Assembly: GCF_000001735.4 (NCBI RefSeq)
Contig: NC_003070.9
Span: 29,187,971 to 29,251,970, forward strand
Source of the DNA: Arabidopsis thaliana
Lineage: Eukaryota; Streptophyta; Magnoliopsida; Brassicales; Brassicaceae
Reading direction: 5' to 3'
Length of the DNA stretch: 64,000 bases
Under the pieces are notes generated by a model. The model was given only the letters and a program-made list of their open reading frames with translations. It was not told the DNA's origin and did not search any database. Below are positions 51,509 to 62,721 of the stretch, one piece after another. Numbering within the stretch: the first letter of the stretch is position 1; each line of letters starts with the position of its first letter. Position numbers and translations under genes: made by a program.

Positions 51509-54500
51509 GGGGGCGTTACAGAGATGAGTAAATAAAATAATTAATAAATTAAGAGAGAGGAGAAATTGACAAATGTGAGTTTGTGTGGTCGCTGAGTAGA
51601 GGGACCCACCTACCTAGATCCTAAGGTTTGGCCTTTAAGGCGGGAGATTTTTATTTCATAGGATATATATATTTGCTTTTAAATACTAATGCGATATGAA
51701 GTTAAAAATAAAATGCGGGTCTAAGGATTCGATCCGTGGGCAATATCGTGGGAGGGTACTATGATTATGATACCTCTCTCACTCAACACTTAACTTTAAT
51801 ACAAAGAAAGAAAAAAATTGTGACAAACATATGCATAGTTTTCTATGGAAAAAAATTATATCGTCAATAGCCAATTCATTTCTTTACGTTAAGTGTTGAA
51901 ATGTTTACTGGTCTTGATCATAATTTAGCTAGTTATTGATAATATAGTTTTGTTAAAAGTTTCACATTTATGGTGTCGGAATTGTTTGTGGCCATTTAAC
52001 AAGAACATATTATTTATTTTAGCGTAAACCACAGTGGAAAAACCAATTATAGACTGCAAAATATATGTAGAATATGAAAAAGCATGTTCATGCATGTTTA
52101 TTTCTTTAGAGTTAATGTACTCCGACACTGAAATTGGAAAAGTCAGAGAAACCCTATTGGAGTCTATACGAAACTTCCAGGAAGTACTTTATGTAATAAA
52201 CAAAAATATTGCACTTAAAAAAGAAGAAACACATGCCTTCCCTTGAAGCTATAAAATTTAATAAATTGAATACGAACAACAATCGAGTAACCACGGGCAA
52301 GATACACCTTTCTCTTGAGGAAAAAAAGCTGAGATAAACCTTCCCTTGGATCCACAAACATGGACTCTTGTATAAGCAATGCTGAGTTCTTTTTTCTCTT
52401 CCTCACTCACTACTAGTTCTTGCTAGGGAATGTTCTAGCTAGCTAACGTAACGTACTTACGACATAGATATAAAAAATACCCATCAAAAAAAAAAAAAAT
52501 AGATTTGTCTATGCAAAATACTGGGTATTCTCTTTTACAATTGTAAAGTGCGGATGCAGCGGAGAGTAAATTTTGGAGAAACTTGAATTTTCAATCGAAG
52601 CACTAGAATGTTTTTTTTATCAATGTGTCACGGCGACAAAATAGTTTATTTATTTGGAATATGCATAAGTTAATGTGTGCCCCCCAAAAAAAAATGCATT
52701 AGTTAATGTAAAACAAGAACAATATTACCTAGTTTTATTCCACAAATATATGATATGGCAACGAACTTTTCGATAATATTGAATGATGATTAAAGACAAA
52801 AGTAACACGTAAACTTGCTCATAGTTTTGGGAAATTGTATGTTAATGAATGCAAAATATCATAGATGTATGACTCAAGATTAAAAGTACATCACGTGTAC
52901 ATACATATTACATAAAAGGGTATTAATCAGCATATTCACAGATAGATTTTGTCTATATTGACTTCAATTTCTTAAAATCAACGTCAAATTAGACGTCAGT
53001 GTAATAATAAGAAAATGGAGAGTGAGAATCCTGTGGGCTAAAACATATATGTATGATATGATATTGAGCATATTGTTGACTAGTTTAATATAGAGAAATT
53101 GTATTAATTAATTAAGTCGAGAAAGTAAATATCTCGAAGATTTTTATGGATTACATGACGATTAAGAAGATAAAGCGCAATTAAGTATAAACTAAACAGA
53201 GATTATGGTATAAAAAAGGAGTTTAGAGAGAAGACTTTGGAGGCTAAGTGGCGCATGGGAACACCAACGGCCAAGCAAATACACGAACGGGGCAACCAAA
53301 CAAAGGGACGGGTCGTAATATTATTTTTGTCACTTGTTTGAATTTTCGATTTTCTGTTTTGTTTTGTTTTCTACTAAAATGGATTTTCGATTATTAGATT
53401 ATTAATTATAAATGATACATGTGTAAGAACGTATGGACCCGCTAACTTTTATCTTTTGCATCCGGTGTAATGAAATAAATTCAAGAGTCAATTTTGGTTT
53501 TAAGCCTTTATGCTAGTAAGTAATAATCAACTTTGCACAGAATTTATAATTATCATGTCATAACGACATTTTCAGTAGCGCATTATCTTGCAAGTCATGT
53601 TAAAGTGAACTATATACCCGAACTACCAAAATGAACCCACAAAAAAATCCAAGAAAAATGGATAAAACGCCGAAGTTAACACCAAAATCGTGACCTCAAA
53701 ATTTATGAAGTCGACGGCCATGTGTCGCTAAATGAAAGCGTGAGCTCACTGAAAAGCCGGAAACTTAGAAGTAAGCTGCATGTGCTTATGGAAAGGGCGG
53801 AGCTTATTCAAAACCGTTTGGCTTCTAATAAGCAAATGGGAGGTGAAATGAATTTCAAGCTCTCGAAATTTAGTCCAAAGACTACGCATTCATTTGTGAT
53901 GCGTCCACTTGTTCATCAAATACAAGAATTTTCTCACATATTAATTTACTTTTTTTGATTAAATGCTTGTCTACAAAGATCTAGGAGTATTTGACCCTTT
54001 TTGATATATAAGATCCGAAAAACTCTTTTTATGAATCAGAGAATGCACAATATATATCTGTTTTCTGATTTTCTGCCCCATAATTCACAACTAAATTGAC
54101 AAGATAGCTTAATTCTTTTTGACGTCGGCAACATATAGCTTAACTCCAACATATGCGTATATAAGCTTCAAGCTTGTCCTCATTTAGCTAGAGTAATGGC
54201 GACCACTAAATTTGATATGGAGATTTGGCAATTGTTACACGTGATCACGAATCATGAACGGTAAACCACTGAATCCCCAAGAATAATTTAATTCCAAAAA
54301 AAAAAAAAAATTATTCTAAACTAAACGAAATTCATATGTTTTACCATTTTAGATTTGTTTTTGAAATTAATTTTACTACAGACAAATAAGAAAAATGAAA
54401 TCTAAATAATTTAATGGGAATATAAAATGGAGGCAACTGGGGGAGCTTGATGCGGTTAGGGAAACAACGACGACCCTTTCGTGACCCTTTGAGCCACTTT

Positions 54501-56168
54501 CACTACATTTACATTTATTCATTTCTCCTTACAATATACATATTCTCCTTTTTAACATGTACTATGCATTCACAAACCATGTCGTACTATATAAAAATAT
54601 ACATTGACGACACAAATCAAATAAGTATATAGATTTTAGTATGTATTTATCTTGAAATATATGGAAAACAACCATGTCGTACTGCACAAAATAATTTGAT
54701 GGAAACAAAGTAAGTATGTAAATTTTGTACGTGTACTGTATCTTGAGATTAATTAGTCTCTCTACTAATTTGTTTTTGTTTTTATCGTATCCAATAGTTA
54801 TCATACATACAAAGCAATGGCCAGAATATCCCAAACATTAGCTCACCGTCAATTTAAACACAATTATCCTGGAGATAATCATAATTCTAATCCCTATTGT
54901 GGTGTTTTAAAATTCTCATGTTGATTTTGTCTAAAAGCAGCACTTTTGCTATCATATAAACATATTTAAGCAGCACTTTTCATTTCATATAACGAAATAA
55001 TGAACCACTTGACACATGCGGCTATATTTTTTTAACCATATGATATTTGCCATATTGGTATATAGTTGGACACTTTTACTGTTTATAGTCAAAGTCAGTG
55101 TGGTACTCAAAATATGGCACTTACAAAAGTTGTACGCATGAAATTGAATCTTATTAGTAGTATCTTCCCTATTTTTCAACTGAAACTAGGTGAAAAAAAA
55201 ACTCACTTTAAAAAAATAGATGTTATGGAATATGATAGAGTAGTAATATCATTTCATTATATATAGGAAACAAAATATTAATGTTACGAAACCATTCTTA
55301 TGTTTAGTGGAAGATCTAAGATTCATTAAGTTCAATCTCGACAAACATTTTAAAAGAAGTAACCACATATTTTCCTATATTAATATTTTAAAATAGTCTT
55401 AAAAAAAATGATTGTGGCGATACAATGTGAATAATGTGTAGCTATATTCACTACATCAAAATGTCCACTGAAAAAACGTTCAACTATTTCGAGTCAATAT
55501 ACCGCCCTGAATGACTTGACGACGCAAATGGTAATACACCTGCATTCTGGTATTTTCGTAAAGGTACACTAGAAGATGCATCAAAAGAACATTTTAAAAT
55601 ATTAGTATATAATATCGTCGAAAAAAAACAATAAATTCTGCATGAAAATCAGAGCAGAGATCCGAGATAGGTAGCTATATAACATTCGCAATAGCAAAGG
55701 TCATATAAACGCATATAGCCTTCCCTAGGTGTTCCCTTTCGTGTCTGTTCACTGTTTTTATTCATATTTTAATACTACTCCATTGCAACAAATCTTTTTA
55801 TTCCTTTTTCCTTCGTTATTGTGAATCCTGAAGACAGTGAAGTGAAGAAGTGGAAAGATGCCACACAAACACTAATTATGTTTTTTCTTTAATTAATCAA
55901 TTAAAGCACTATTAGTTTAGTGTTTAAATTTGATGGACTATAATTGGAGTTAACCCTTGCTGGTTTAAAAACATATCATAGAGACAAAGCGGCGGTGGTC
56001 CAGTGGGTTACATTTTGAATTCTTATTTATTTAACCACAAAGATGCAAATTCTTTAATAATCACACAGTTTTGGAACATTGTTGTTGTTAAGTCAAATTA
56101 GTTTAATGTTTTTCTTCTTTATAATGGATAATTGTGAGATTCTTGTCAGCATTTTACTATCATTCGAA

Positions 56169-56714
56169 TCTATATATATATACATTTTTGCAGCCACTTT
56201 GTGAAATAAATCCTCAAGTTGAGACTTATTTACAGTGGCTGCCACTGACATTTAATAATTATTTTTGATAATTAGAAAGTAAATCTTCGAATTAAATATT
56301 TGACATTTAACTATCTTCCCGAAATCTCTCCACATTAACTACACAATTAGTTACTAAAATAAAACTTCCAAAATATTTAATATCATTTAAACACTACAAA
56401 ATTATCATTTTTGATATTGCTTTTTTCATGACTATAACAATTCGATTATAAGCATCAAACCGCAGAAATATTTGATAGCAGTTAATTACTACAAAATTAT
56501 AAAATATTTATACAATAATTTATAAACATATCATAAATAAGATCAACATTAATAAATAAATAGTTTTTTTTACGGGACGGGTTTGGCAGGACGTTACTTA
56601 ATAACAATTGTAAACTTTAAAATAAAAATATTTTATATATAGATACAATTTGCAAACTTTTATATATATTAAAAAATTAATTGTCCCCGCGGTGTACCAC
56701 GGGTTAAAATCTAG
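56169..56714 (+). mobile_element. non-autonomous Helitron (ATREP-like)
   Basis: The 3' end is diagnostic. A GC-rich hairpin CCCGCGGT-GT-ACCACGGG (56686-56703, one mismatch) sits a few bases before CTAG at 56711-56714, followed by host T. The proposed 5' end is TC at 56169-56170 (TCTATATATATATACA), preceded by host A, giving insertion between A and T as Helitrons do and a length of 546 bases. It has no coding capacity. The 3' end is more certain than the 5' end. It lies about 400 bases upstream of the basic-protein gene. Confidence 0.65.
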
Positions 56715-57110
56715 TAGTACATATATCTTAAACTATAGAAAATCAAACAAAGTGCAAAATTTAGTCATTAGTAATTGATTATGTTTCATAAGTGTATTAT
56801 TGGTTGGCAACAAACAAAAATAGTATGTATCTATTTTAGGCCCAAAATAGTTCAAGAGAAGATTTGTTATCATAAGCCCACAGGCCCATTAGACACATTT
56901 TTGATTTACATGTAAATGGGGAAGTCAGCATTTTGATCGTTGACTGTGGAGTAGTTAGATTTACAAATGAAAGAGCCGAATGAGATGATGACACGTTTCA
57001 TTCCGATTAAGTAAGAAATCTTCTCTTGCTTGTTTCCTCTTAATTAACATCAAAATCTTGAGTCGAGTTTGAAGAAGCCAAACTCCAAAAAAAAAAAAAT
57101 TATCAAAGAA

Positions 57111-58061
57111 ATGCAAATGGGATATGAAAATCCAAGGACTATGTACGGTGTGATCATCACCGTGTACGTTGATCGTCAAACGACGACCGTCCGATCATTT
57201 CAAGGGAGACAGAAGAATGATGAAGGGGAGAGATTCATTGAACGGACGTGGAAGCGTGGGATCGGAAAGATACGCGGTTATGATCGGAGAGCGAATCTGT
57301 TAGCTTATATTCGTCAGAAGAGGGCCGAGAGTCTCACCGGAGATTCGAAATGCGACGTCGTAGAGAGTGACAACAAGCCTGAACGGCTGAGTCCGAGTCC
57401 GAAGGTAACGTTTCTCTGGTTTTCTTAATGAGATATTACAATTTAATTGGGCCAGATATGGGCCATGACTTATCGTTCATCTTGACTTGCGTTTTTAGTT
57501 TACGCAAAGATTAAAGAGCAAGTAAGCAGTTGCGTCTGAATAATCTGATTAGTGATGTTGAGTCGTTGACTATGATATCGGCTAAGAGTAGCTTTACGAC
57601 TAAACCTTATCTTTTCTAATAAACAGAGTATTTTTCTTTGTAATAATAAGTATATTATTGTTATAAAAAAAAAAAAAGTATATTATTCTTTTAAACCAGC
57701 AAAATTCGAATGTCTTAATTAATTTGAACTTTGTCTGTGTTGATAAAAATGGCAGAAGAAGAAAAGAAGGTGGATAAGAAGAATGATGAGTAAGTTCCGG
57801 TTACCGTTTCTTCGGCCATTTCGCCGGAAAAATAGAACGTGGAGATACAGACATTTTGATCCAGATGAAGAAGAAGGAGATGCAAGGAGCAAAGCTAAAC
57901 ACAACTCAGATATTTGGGTACTTCATCTTTTTCTTTCTGTTTTTCTAATTTATACTTTTCTTACTAAAGATTGTTCTATGTTTTTCTGAATGAAGAATAA
58001 GCTAAAACATATGGTTGGAGGATTATCACGCGGCTGCGGACGAAGTAGAAGAGATTCGTGA
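57111..58061 (+). CDS. unrecognised basic protein, three exons
   Basis: Exons: 57111-57404, 57756-57917 and 57996-58061. All are phase 0 with GT..AG borders, giving 173 residues. The start is one of two close ATGs (57111, 57117); the second has the better context. I do not recognise the family. Exon 1 opens MQMGYENPRTMYGVIITVYV (a possible short beta segment) and continues into a strongly basic part (ERTWKRGIGKIRGYDRRANL). Exon 2 is very basic at first (KKKKRRWIRRMMSKFRLPF, then RRKNRTWRYR) and acidic near its end (DPDEEEGD). There is no signal peptide. The basic clusters suggest a nuclear or nucleic-acid-binding role, which is inference only. Exon 2 has a CAGAAG tandem acceptor, so one Lys may be optional. 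An alternative exon 3 acceptor after 58020 gives an acidic C-terminus ending at 58116 (183 residues). Possibly At1g77765. Confidence 0.6.
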
Positions 58062-58510
58062 TGAACTAAACAAGAATCAAGAAATCGAATGTTGTCTGAA
58101 TTTCGTTAAGAAGTGAGAAAAGCTTTTTTTCTTTTCTTTTCTTTTCACATAACCTTTTTATTGTTCTTCCAGAACTTGAGGAAGATGAAGATCATATCAA
58201 TACAGAGGAAAAAAAGTGGAAATAAAAGAGAAATTATGAAATGAGGCATAAGAGATCATTCCTCATTAAAGTACAACAATGCAGAAACAATAATACAATT
58301 ACACAGAATACAATAATTTACATGAAAATAAATAAAAGAAAGGGACGACTGCGAGTTTTTTTTTTCCAATTCCCTGTGTATGGCTAATTGGCTAGTCATG
58401 TTAGCCTTTTTATACTGCTCCTGCAATTTTTAAGTCAACTATAATCGTGGAAAGAGGTTGAGAAATATGCAGAGGACATTGATCATGAATTTGCTTCGGT
58501 TAAATTAAAG
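58062..58510. other. convergent 3' flanks
   Basis: This separates the plus-strand basic-protein gene from the minus-strand DUF1644 gene. It holds both 3' untranslated regions, with CTTTT repeats near 58128-58145. It includes the alternative exon 3 end of the basic-protein gene at 58116. Confidence 0.55.
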
Positions 58511-59305
58511 TTACCGACCTCTATTGCCGCCTCTCTGGTTCCTTGGAAAGAGCAAACGGTGAAGCGAACGGCTTGGAGAAGCAGGGGAGCTGGAAGAGGA
58601 TGCGAAGTCACTTGATTCCATATCAAGAAACCGAATATGATGGCTTTGTCCTTGCCATGATGATTCTAGATCCAGTATCCCGTTGCTTAGAGAGTCATCT
58701 GAGCTGTAATCTTCTTCTTCGTCTTCTTCATCATAAACACCTCGGTTATGCGGCTCTATCACATAATCTCCCAACACAACAGCACCTGGTGTCGATGACA
58801 TTATCGTGCTTATCACGTCTCTTCTGTCTCTTTCCCTCTCAAGCCTCTTCCATTTAGTTTCTAAAGCTGGATCAATGGCTCTTGGGCAAGCATGTGGGTG
58901 TTTTTCCTTCATGTGTTTCTTGAGCTTTCGGAAATTTCCTAAAAAGGAACAGTTATCCTGCATACAAGTCCTTCTCTTGGAGTTAAAATGCATCCGAGCA
59001 TCTTTCACAACAGTCCAGCCTTTCACTTGACCTCTACACAGTGGACACAAAAGCTCGGGTTGTCCTGAGTTTTCGTTACCGTAGGATTTCCTGTATTGAT
59101 CAAGGCAGTTGGCAAAACGGCTGCTTGTAGCACACATGTAAGGACGGCATCCTTTGTGATAAGACGAACACAGGAGAAGAACCGCATTGTGTGGAGACTC
59201 CAAGCATACTGGACAGGTTGAGCCAGCCCATTCTTTCTTACAACATGGTGATGGATACGGTGTAGCAATATGACCCCTTTGATTCACTTTCTTGATTTTC
59301 CCCAT
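58511..59305 (-). CDS. DUF1644 zinc-finger protein, coding region in one exon
   Basis: 264 residues, uninterrupted. The N-terminal half is the plant DUF1644 domain: CPVCLESPHNAVLLLCSSYH, GCRPYMCATSSRFANCLDQY, then LCPLCRGQVKGW, a RING-like set of Cys/His residues. A C2H2-like segment follows (CMQDNCSFLGNFRKLKKHMK, with EKHPHACP after it). The C-terminal part has an acidic stretch (DEEDEEEDYSSDD) and a Ser-rich, Arg-ending tail. Family members in plants have been linked to stress responses; the molecular activity is not established. A leader intron is likely: donor after 59957 (TCCG|GTACTG) and acceptor before 59321 (GAATAG|ATTTT), which puts the promoter near 60060. It matches At1g77770. Confidence 0.88.
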   Translation of the reverse strand: MGKIKKVNQRGHIATPYPSPCCKKEWAGSTCPVCLESPHNAVLLLCSSYHKGCRPYMCATSSRFANCLDQYRKSYGNENSGQPELLCPLCRGQVKGWTVVKDARMHFNSKRRTCMQDNCSFLGNFRKLKKHMKEKHPHACPRAIDPALETKWKRLERERDRRDVISTIMSSTPGAVVLGDYVIEPHNRGVYDEEDEEEDYSSDDSLSNGILDLESSWQGQSHHIRFLDMESSDFASSSSSPASPSRSLHRLLFPRNQRGGNRGR

Positions 59306-60466
59306 TCGATCGACTTAAAATCTATTCACAAAAAAAAACTCAATTGTAAGATTCATGCAAAGTAGTAACCACCAAGCAAAATCACCACTCTCAATGACCA
59401 GTTTGACCACAGATTGGAAAAATGTCAATTCATAAAAACAAACAAAAGCAAAGCTCTTTGATGTCCATTGACCATGGATCCAAATCTCCGACTACAGATA
59501 AGCTACCAAATCTCTGATCCAAATCTCTGATTCAGGAAACTATCCATAAGCTACCAGATAAACTACACTATACAGTTCTAATTTTAACCAATAGAGTGAG
59601 TATTAACCGGATCCGCAAATGGCAATCGCAAGCAAATTCACAATTACAGATCCAAAGACGATGCAAAATTCCAGATCTGTGAAGAAATTCTGGCAAATTA
59701 AATCCAAAATTCATGCAAAAGTAAGCAACGATTTTATCGATCCACGAATCATACAATTCAATGTTTGATAACACAAAAAACAATGACCTGAGATCTCGCT
59801 TAAACGGAAACCTAATCGAGAATCTAAGATAGATCTCTATACGGAAACTTAAGAATCGGAGACCTTTAGCGAATCTCAAATTTGGAGAGAAGGAGATGAC
59901 GAATTTCAACAGGATAAGAGATTAAACGATGCGGAAGAAGGCGCGGAAAACAGTACCGGAGAGAAGCGGAGGAGATCGCCGGCGGGAAGAGAGAGCTCCG
60001 AGCTTGAAGGATGATGATGTACAGAGAAAGGGAAAAAGTGAGATTGCTTCTACAAATTGACGTACGCAAAGAAAGCCAAAGAAGAAGACTCTTTTCTTTT
60101 TGATTTTAAACTTGCGGTTGGATTCCTATATGTCGTCATTTTGACGCAACCGTTTTTCTCATCCAAATTCTCCTATCGATGGTGATATCTCGCGCATACG
60201 ATATGACTGCTGTTTATTATAATGGGCCGTAAGCCCATTTAGTTTGTTAGAATAAATTCAGATTTTGTAGAGACTAGAGAGAGACGAAATTACACATTCG
60301 TTTTATATGTAAAAATAAATAAAATAAAAAATGGAACGACAGAATGATATAATATAACAATATATGTTCTGTATATTTGAATTGAAACACATTTATATTT
60401 TTTACTGGATAATCACCAATTAAAAAAACTAATTGCACATTAATTAATATATTAAATAAAACAAAA
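59306..60466. other. DUF1644 leader intron and promoter; 3' flank of the first GH17 gene
   Basis: 59322-59956 is the probable 5' leader intron of the DUF1644 gene. 59957-60120 holds its first leader exon and promoter, with a site II type ATGGGCC near 60222. The remaining AT-rich part is the 3' flank of the first GH17 gene. Confidence 0.55.
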
Positions 60467-61588
60467 TTAATAAAACAATCTAGTTATGAGCATAGTCCAA
60501 ATAACCCAATTAGTCCAAATAACCCAACTAGGACTAGCGTTACTTGTCCTAGCTATATTCCACATATCGTAGACAGGAGCCATATTAGGATCGAAGAATC
60601 CGAAGCTTTGTTCAACCGCTCCTTGTTTCAAATCTTCATTGAACATTTCGAAGAAAAAAGTTATCACTGGAACATTGGGCCGCCTTGGCGTACCCTTACC
60701 TGTGGTTAGTTTCTTAAGCAACCCCTGGTTATAAGCACGAGCGTTCTCCACGCTTGTGTATGGATCATTCCCTCTAGTAGGCCAACCGGTCTCCGCTACG
60801 TAGACCTTCACGCTTCCGTGGTTGATCTTCTCTAATGCCACGTTGAAAGCATCCAACGTTGCATCGAATATATTTGTGTATTGGTATTTTCCGTCGGTCA
60901 CTACCGGTGAAGTCGAACGGAACGTTGCGTATTCCAGTGACACGTGGCTAGGGTCTGATGCGTAAGCGAAATAAGGGTAAACGTTGACCATGAGCGGTGA
61001 ATCGGTAGAGCTAAGAATCGATACGATTTCGGTTATAAGTTCGGTTATTGCCGGTTTAAATACTCCGGCTGATGGTGGGTAAGAGTTAGCGAGTGCGGCT
61101 GTGGATATGACAGTGGTGACGTGGATCTTTGAGTTTCCGATTTCGGTCAACGCAGCTTTTATATTTTTCATGGCTTGTGGCACGTAACGTCCGATCTCTC
61201 CTTCTATCACTTCGTTTCCCACGGTTATCCAATTGAAAGCTACGTTTTTGTATGGTGCTATAAATGTTTTATCCCAATTTAAGGCAAATTGGTATTCTTC
61301 GGCTAATGTTTTGATTGCTTCGTTTCTTGGTCCGATGGCTACAAGAAGACCAGTTCCTTGTAATGAGACGATGAGGTCAGGGAAAGGCTCGTAGAGTCTT
61401 ATCCCACCGACGTTTATTTTCTTGTATAGAGACACAGTTTTGGCTGGAGATGGGAGATTGTCTCCATTTCTTCCATAACATACTCCGGCGAAGGAATTCA
61501 TATTTCCGGCGGTGGTTAATCTGGCTGAAAGAAAAAGAAGCGTAGCTATGAGGAACATTGTCGAGTTGCTCATGTTTTGAGTCCGCAT
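60467..61588 (-). CDS. GH17 glucan endo-1,3-beta-glucosidase, single exon
   Basis: 373 residues from the first ATG; Met 6 is an equally good start. A signal peptide (MFLIATLLFLSARLTTAG) sends it to the secretory pathway. The GH17 (beta/alpha)8 barrel starts GVCYGRNGDNLPSPAKTVSL. The acid/base Glu is residue 126 in TVGNEV and the nucleophile is Glu 266 in VAETGWP; NVYPYFAYASDPSHVSLEYA and FFDPNMAPVYDM are also typical. No X8/CBM43 domain follows. The C-terminus is a Trp/Ile/Leu-rich tail (WVIWTNWVIWTMLITRLFY) created partly by an 18-base tandem duplication; it could act as a vacuolar or membrane signal, but this is a guess. It cleaves beta-1,3-glucans such as callose or fungal walls. Paralogous to the next gene; probably At1g77780. 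Confidence 0.93.
   Translation of the reverse strand: MRTQNMSNSTMFLIATLLFLSARLTTAGNMNSFAGVCYGRNGDNLPSPAKTVSLYKKINVGGIRLYEPFPDLIVSLQGTGLLVAIGPRNEAIKTLAEEYQFALNWDKTFIAPYKNVAFNWITVGNEVIEGEIGRYVPQAMKNIKAALTEIGNSKIHVTTVISTAALANSYPPSAGVFKPAITELITEIVSILSSTDSPLMVNVYPYFAYASDPSHVSLEYATFRSTSPVVTDGKYQYTNIFDATLDAFNVALEKINHGSVKVYVAETGWPTRGNDPYTSVENARAYNQGLLKKLTTGKGTPRRPNVPVITFFFEMFNEDLKQGAVEQSFGFFDPNMAPVYDMWNIARTSNASPSWVIWTNWVIWTMLITRLFY
60493..60528. repeat. 18-base tandem duplication in the coding region
   Basis: TAGTCCAAATAACCCAAT at 60493-60510 is followed directly by TAGTCCAAATAACCCAAC. It is in frame and adds six residues to the C-terminus of the glucanase. Only the last base differs, so it is recent. 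Confidence 0.9.
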
Positions 61589-61655
61589 GCATATGTTAGA
61601 GTTAATTTGTCTCTCTCTTTTGTTTTTTTCTGGTCAAAGTGTTTGTCTCTCCATG

Positions 61656-61661
61656 TATATA
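61656..61661 (-). promoter_or_regulatory. probable TATA box of the first GH17 gene
   Basis: TATATA on the minus strand within ACCTATATACATGG, 68 bases upstream of the first ATG. Confidence 0.5.
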
Positions 61662-62172
61662 GGTTTTGTGTTTTATGTAGACATATTTTTTACTTATATT
61701 TGTAAGTAATATTAGAAAGTGTGTATTGCTCAATCTTATGTCAATTAATGGTAAATGTAAGTGGGTTAATGCATGTGTGATGTGTCTAAACCTGTTAATA
61801 CTTTGGAAAATCTTTAGCACATTTTCTCTTATATGAACAAATTTTGAAATGTTATCATCAGTAAGAAGCTTAGTTGCAATACCCTGATGAAATCTTGCAA
61901 AAGTTTGTTTTAATTTTCATACTTTTCTTTTTTTTATTTGTTTGTTCTAAAAGATAAAAAATAATTATTTTTAAAATATCTTTAAAATCTGCACAATGTT
62001 AAGATTATCTCTGAATATTTTTTCTTTTTGAAATATACATTAGGGAGACTCAAACACACGTCATACACTCAAACTAGATCCTTCAAAAAAATCGAATCCA
62101 TGATATGCAATTATTGTCATGCTTTGCTGTTAAGTTAAAACTTTTAACCCCACGTCATGTTATAAAGACATT

Positions 62173-62447
62173 AGAGCAGCAGCAATGGTGATCTCAGCAA
62201 TGGTGATCTCTCTTATGAGTCTCTTATAATAAAAATAAAGAAAAATAATTAAAATGAAAGGGACAGAGGAGAGAGGAGCTCTAAAAACCCTTATTTAAGG
62301 GACAATCTCAACCCCAAATATACACGTGTAATTCTTTTAGTAGTCAAATTCTATTAAAAAACTAAAATATAATAACAACATTAAAATATTATTATTATTT
62401 TGGTTTTTACGGACTCTCATAAGAGAGACCACCATTATTGCTACTTT
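62173..62447. mobile_element. MITE with ~30-base imperfect terminal inverted repeats
   Basis: The left end AGAGCAGCAGCAATGG and inner GTGATCTCTCTTATGAG are mirrored at the right end by CTCATAAGAGAGACCACC and CCATTATTGCTACTTT. The element is ~275 bases, AT-rich inside and non-coding. TTA on the left and TTTTAG on the right leave a TTA/TNA-type target site possible but unproven. The left arm carries a 15-base internal duplication (AGCAATGGTGATCTC at 62181-62195 and 62196-62210). Confidence 0.72.
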
Positions 62448-62721
62448 TAGTATCTTTGTCCAGAGCTACTGACAGTTAACCCCACGTTGAACTTTATGCT
62501 TTGAATTAGGTTTTAAGTTGAACTTTGTGCTTTGAATTAGACGATTCGATCCTCTGTTTCTCTCTTGCTATGCGCTCAATTGATTAACTTTAATTATTTT
62601 CACTTTAGTTTTACTTACAGAAAGTAAATAATAAATAAATTTAATTATTGCATGCTCAGACCTAAAAAAAAATAAGTAAAATGGACAAACGTATTTTTAA
62701 AAATTTAAGCGGGAAAATTAA

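Larger units (their letters stand above)
51398..57110. other. spacer, 5.7 kb, between NIA1 and the basic-protein gene
   Basis: The left ~1 kb is the NIA1 promoter. No gene is supported in the rest. A 78-codon plus-strand ORF at 53722-53958 has ordinary codon use but no recognisable domain. A probable Helitron occupies about 56169-56714. CGTTGACTGT (W-box core) near 56938 lies in the promoter of the next gene. Confidence 0.5.
61589..62721. other. intergenic between the two GH17 genes, with a MITE
   Basis: The left part is the promoter of the first glucanase, with a TATA box at 61656-61661. A MITE sits at 62173-62447. Two tandem ~31-base units starting GTTGAACTTT lie at 62487-62540, and GTTAACCCCACGT near it resembles TTTTAACCCCACGT near 62145. 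The rest is AT-rich. Confidence 0.6.

Noticed and set aside
51715-51745. B-box-like GGATTCGATCCGTGG
   Set aside because: No A box upstream and no cloverleaf; not a tRNA.
53722-53958. 78-codon ORF in the NIA1 upstream spacer
   Set aside because: Its composition is fairly protein-like, but there is no homology I recognise and no gene structure around it; at most a gene fragment.
55990-56012. tRNA A-box-like sequence (GGTCCAGTGGGTTA)
   Set aside because: No matching B box at tRNA or SINE distance, so neither a tRNA nor a SINE can be supported.
58545-58580. Similarity of the plus strand to miR164 (GGAGAAGCAGGG)
   Set aside because: It is antisense to the DUF1644 coding region, matches only half of the microRNA, and no hairpin is seen.
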